Source: Gadus chalcogrammus (Eukaryota > Chordata > Actinopteri > Gadiformes > Gadidae). Taken from it: DNA of 64,000 nt. The first letter of the stretch is position 1. Every line of letters starts with the position of its first letter. Of this stretch, positions 61,976-64,000 are shown in pieces. Location of the stretch: assembly GCF_026213295.1 (NCBI RefSeq), contig NC_079414.1, forward strand, positions 20,030,359-20,094,358, in the 5' to 3' direction. The notes beneath the pieces are model-generated. The model was given only the letters and a program-made list of their open reading frames with translations. It was not told the DNA's origin and did not search any database. The translations under genes and the position numbers were made by a program.

Positions 61976-63184
61976 GTGAGGAGCGCAATATGAACAAAGC
62001 CCAATATCAGTCTATAGACATAAGGACGGAAATAGTATAAAAGCACAGCACACAAGTGAACAAGTGGACCGAATATGTGTCTGCTTTGGTTTCTGTGTGT
62101 GTGTGTGTGCGTGTGTGAATGTGTGTATGTTTCGTGCATGTATGCGTGCTTGGTGTGGGTGTGTTTCTGTGCGTGCGTGTGTGTGGGGGAGCGTTGTGCA
62201 CGTGTGTGTCTGTGTGTGTTTGTTAGATAACAGATTCTCCAATGTTAGACGAGCATGGCGTGGAAGGGACGGTACGTTTTGTAACAGGGGCTCGTTCGGA
62301 GGTCCATGTCTCTGCCTATGTTCAGGGATCCACGGCTAGATTTGTCTACCATCTTGGCTTAGAGACGCAAAAAGCCATTACTTGAGTGTTCTATTATTGA
62401 TTATGCGTTGAGTGTGTGCCTTTGTGTGTGTGTTTGAGTGTGTGTGTGTGTGTGCATGGGGGTATGTATGGTGTGTGTGTATATATGTGCATGGATTTGA
62501 GCAGCTCTCCACATCTGGGTCTGGACAACATCAAACGCAGCATGGAAGCCACACGGCACTGTTGCCTAGCAACTGCTGCCATTCCCCCAGTGTTTTGTTG
62601 CTACGGTACTGCAGTGCAGATCAGACTCTTAGAGCTCGGTCTGTAGAGGCCTAACCCCAGACATGAACACACAAACACACACACGTACATACATGTACGT
62701 ACATACATCATGTATGTGTGATTAGGCATTCACCCAAAACACACATGAATACAAAATAGATGCATAATAAACTCATTGATATTCAGCACTACAGGATATT
62801 TGCCTGATCCTGGATATTTTTCATGTTTCATGGCTTTGTATATTCAGATAGCAGCATGTGTTAGCATGTAGCCGCATGTAGCTATGTAGGCTAACAATCA
62901 CATTGCCAAGAGGTGGCCACTCTGCTGGTTAGTATGGGTCAATTTTCCAATATCCTATAACTATCCTATAACTAAGTCTCTGTTATAATAACAACAACAT
63001 CATTTTAGTCAAATGCTATCTGTTTCTTAGTGCACACACTCGCAATGCATATTCTTTCATGTTGTCAGTGATCATCATGTTCAGCACATCTACTGAGTCA
63101 TCCAGTAGACACTTTCTTTTTCCAATTGACTTTGAAGCAAACAAGTATACATTTCCTCATCGAGACATCTTGCTCAAGCACGCC
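61976..63184 (+). other. PDE4 intron, first part
   Basis: TG-rich degenerate tracts at 62094-62225 and 62416-62490, a CATACATGTACGTACATACA palindromic patch near 62685, otherwise unremarkable. No exon recognised. Confidence 0.5.
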
Positions 63185-63262
63185 CACAGGAAAGCTGCGG
63201 GCCTGGGGATTGAACCCAGAAGCTTTGAGCTGGGAGACGAGCACCCTACCCCCTCAGCTACT
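63185..63262 (-). repeat. tRNA-like SINE head
   Basis: On the minus strand TAGCTGAGGGGGTAGG (A-box) and GGGTTCAATCCCC (B-box) are spaced as in a tRNA. No CCA end or clean acceptor stem was seen, so it is read as a SINE fragment, not a tRNA gene. Confidence 0.6.
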
Positions 63263-63310
63263 AGGCTATCCTGGCGTTCTGTCAGTCCAACGGTTGTTTC
63301 ATTTTATTGG

Positions 63311-63545
63311 TAAATGGACTGCATTTTTATAGCGCTTTTATCCAAAGCGCTTTACAATATTGCCTGACATTCACCCGTTCATACACACTTTGACGGTGGA
63401 GGCCAACCATGCAAGGCGTCAGCCAGCTCGTCGGGAGCAGTTAGGGTAAGGTGCCATGCTCAGGGACACCTCGACACATGGGACACCACAACCTCGCGGT
63501 TACCAGCCAGCCCCCGCTGTACCTCCTGAGCTAAGGCCCCCGCTC
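63311..63545 (-). repeat. tRNA-derived SINE, copy 4
   Basis: TAAATGGACTGCATTTTTAT at its 3' end, GCTTTTATCCAAAGCGCTTT, then the shared body, minus-strand orientation. Lies about 100 bp before the PDE4 second coding exon. Confidence 0.8.
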
Positions 63546-63646
63546 ACTGGTGATGAATCCTTTGAAAGGAACCTGCTTTATTCAGCGCGTCGTCGTGCCG
63601 TTCTCCTGCCCTCCTTTGAATCGTGGTTCTTTTTGTGCGGGGGAAG

Positions 63647-63781
63647 GCCATCGACCCGGGGTTGAACGGCGGCGGGGAGAAGGCAGAGTCGTCGCGCTAC
63701 AGCCGCTCCTACACGTCGGGCGCCACCCTGGGTACCGAGCTGCGAAGGGGGAGGAGCCGACGCCTCTCCTCCAGCCTTCAG
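63647..63781 (+). CDS. PDE4 second coding exon (partial gene)
   Basis: 135 bases, phase 0 at both ends, donor CAG|GTACCA, acceptor GGGGAAG (weak tract). Encodes RYSRSYTSGATLGTELRRGR then SRRLSSSLQ, aligning with human PDE4B1 SLSKSYSSSSNTLGIDLWRG through GNLQ, where the human exon also ends. Joined to the 61.9-kb exon it gives 59 residues of the long-form N-terminus. The gene continues off the window. Confidence 0.72.
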
Positions 63782-63782
63782 G

Positions 63783-64000
63783 TACCAACCCCAACCCTAA
63801 CCCTACTAACCACACCAACCCTCACCCTACTAACCACACTAACCCTAACCCTAGTAACCCTACTAACCACACTAACCCTAACCCTACTAACCACACTAAC
63901 CCTAATCCTACTAACCACACTAACCCTAACCCTAGTAACCCTACTAACCACACTAACTATGCTAACACTTACCCTACTAACCACACTAACCCTAACCCTA
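63783..64000. repeat. minisatellite with telomere-like words
   Basis: About 24-bp units built from CTAACCCTAACCCTA and CTAACCACA, filling the intron from just after the PDE4 donor to the window end. CCCTAACCCTA doublets recur but never form a pure telomeric array. Confidence 0.95.

Noticed and set aside
63185..63262. Functional tRNA gene on the minus strand
   Set aside because: A and B boxes are present but no convincing acceptor stem; a nearby SINE and fish repeat context favour a SINE head.

Overview
This is nuclear DNA from a ray-finned (teleost) fish. The evidence is spliced vertebrate genes, fish-type tRNA-derived SINEs, many short DNA-transposon relics and very dense CA/TG and GA/CT microsatellites. 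I saw no bacterial, organellar, CRISPR or viral features. The microsatellite density resembles that of codfishes, but I cannot fix the species.

Layout. (1) 0.9-2.1 kb, minus strand: percc1, one coding exon of 295 codons behind a probable noncoding exon with a TATA box. (2) 4.4-38.6 kb, minus strand: tmem131l, rebuilt here as 34 coding exons (1,548 codons). Every junction keeps the reading frame, and the protein runs from a hydrophobic N-terminus through a lumenal PapD-like region and one membrane span to the conserved cytoplasmic C-terminus. (3) 40.0-45.3 kb, minus strand: mnd1, complete, 8 exons, 205 codons, placed head-to-tail upstream of tmem131l. (4) 45.4-49.0 kb: gene-free and packed with transposon relics and palindromes. 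(5) 49.2-52.0 kb, plus strand: an ICAM-like adhesion receptor, complete, 5 exons, 360 codons. (6) 52.1-59.2 kb: repeats, a local duplication and one uncertain three-exon open frame. (7) 59.2-64.0 kb, plus strand: 5' end of a PDE4 cAMP phosphodiesterase gene with the PDE4B1-type long-isoform N-terminus, running off the window.

The products do not form one pathway. MND1 assists meiotic strand exchange, TMEM131L is an ER/secretory-route and Wnt-linked membrane protein, PERCC1 is linked to enteroendocrine cells, the ICAM-like protein is a cell-surface integrin-ligand candidate, and PDE4 degrades cAMP. In human, mnd1-tmem131l neighbours lie on chromosome 4q, ICAM genes and PDE4A on 19p13, and PERCC1 on 16p13. 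The window therefore joins blocks that are separate in human.

I found no convincing undescribed biochemical system. The most interesting signals are long UG tracts directly abutting splice sites of mnd1 and tmem131l, near-perfect palindromes in an intron and in the 46-kb region, hAT-like elements with intact 8-bp target duplications (one possibly supplying the ICAM-like gene's poly(A) signal), and an open three-exon frame at 53.3-54.0 kb with no recognised homologue.
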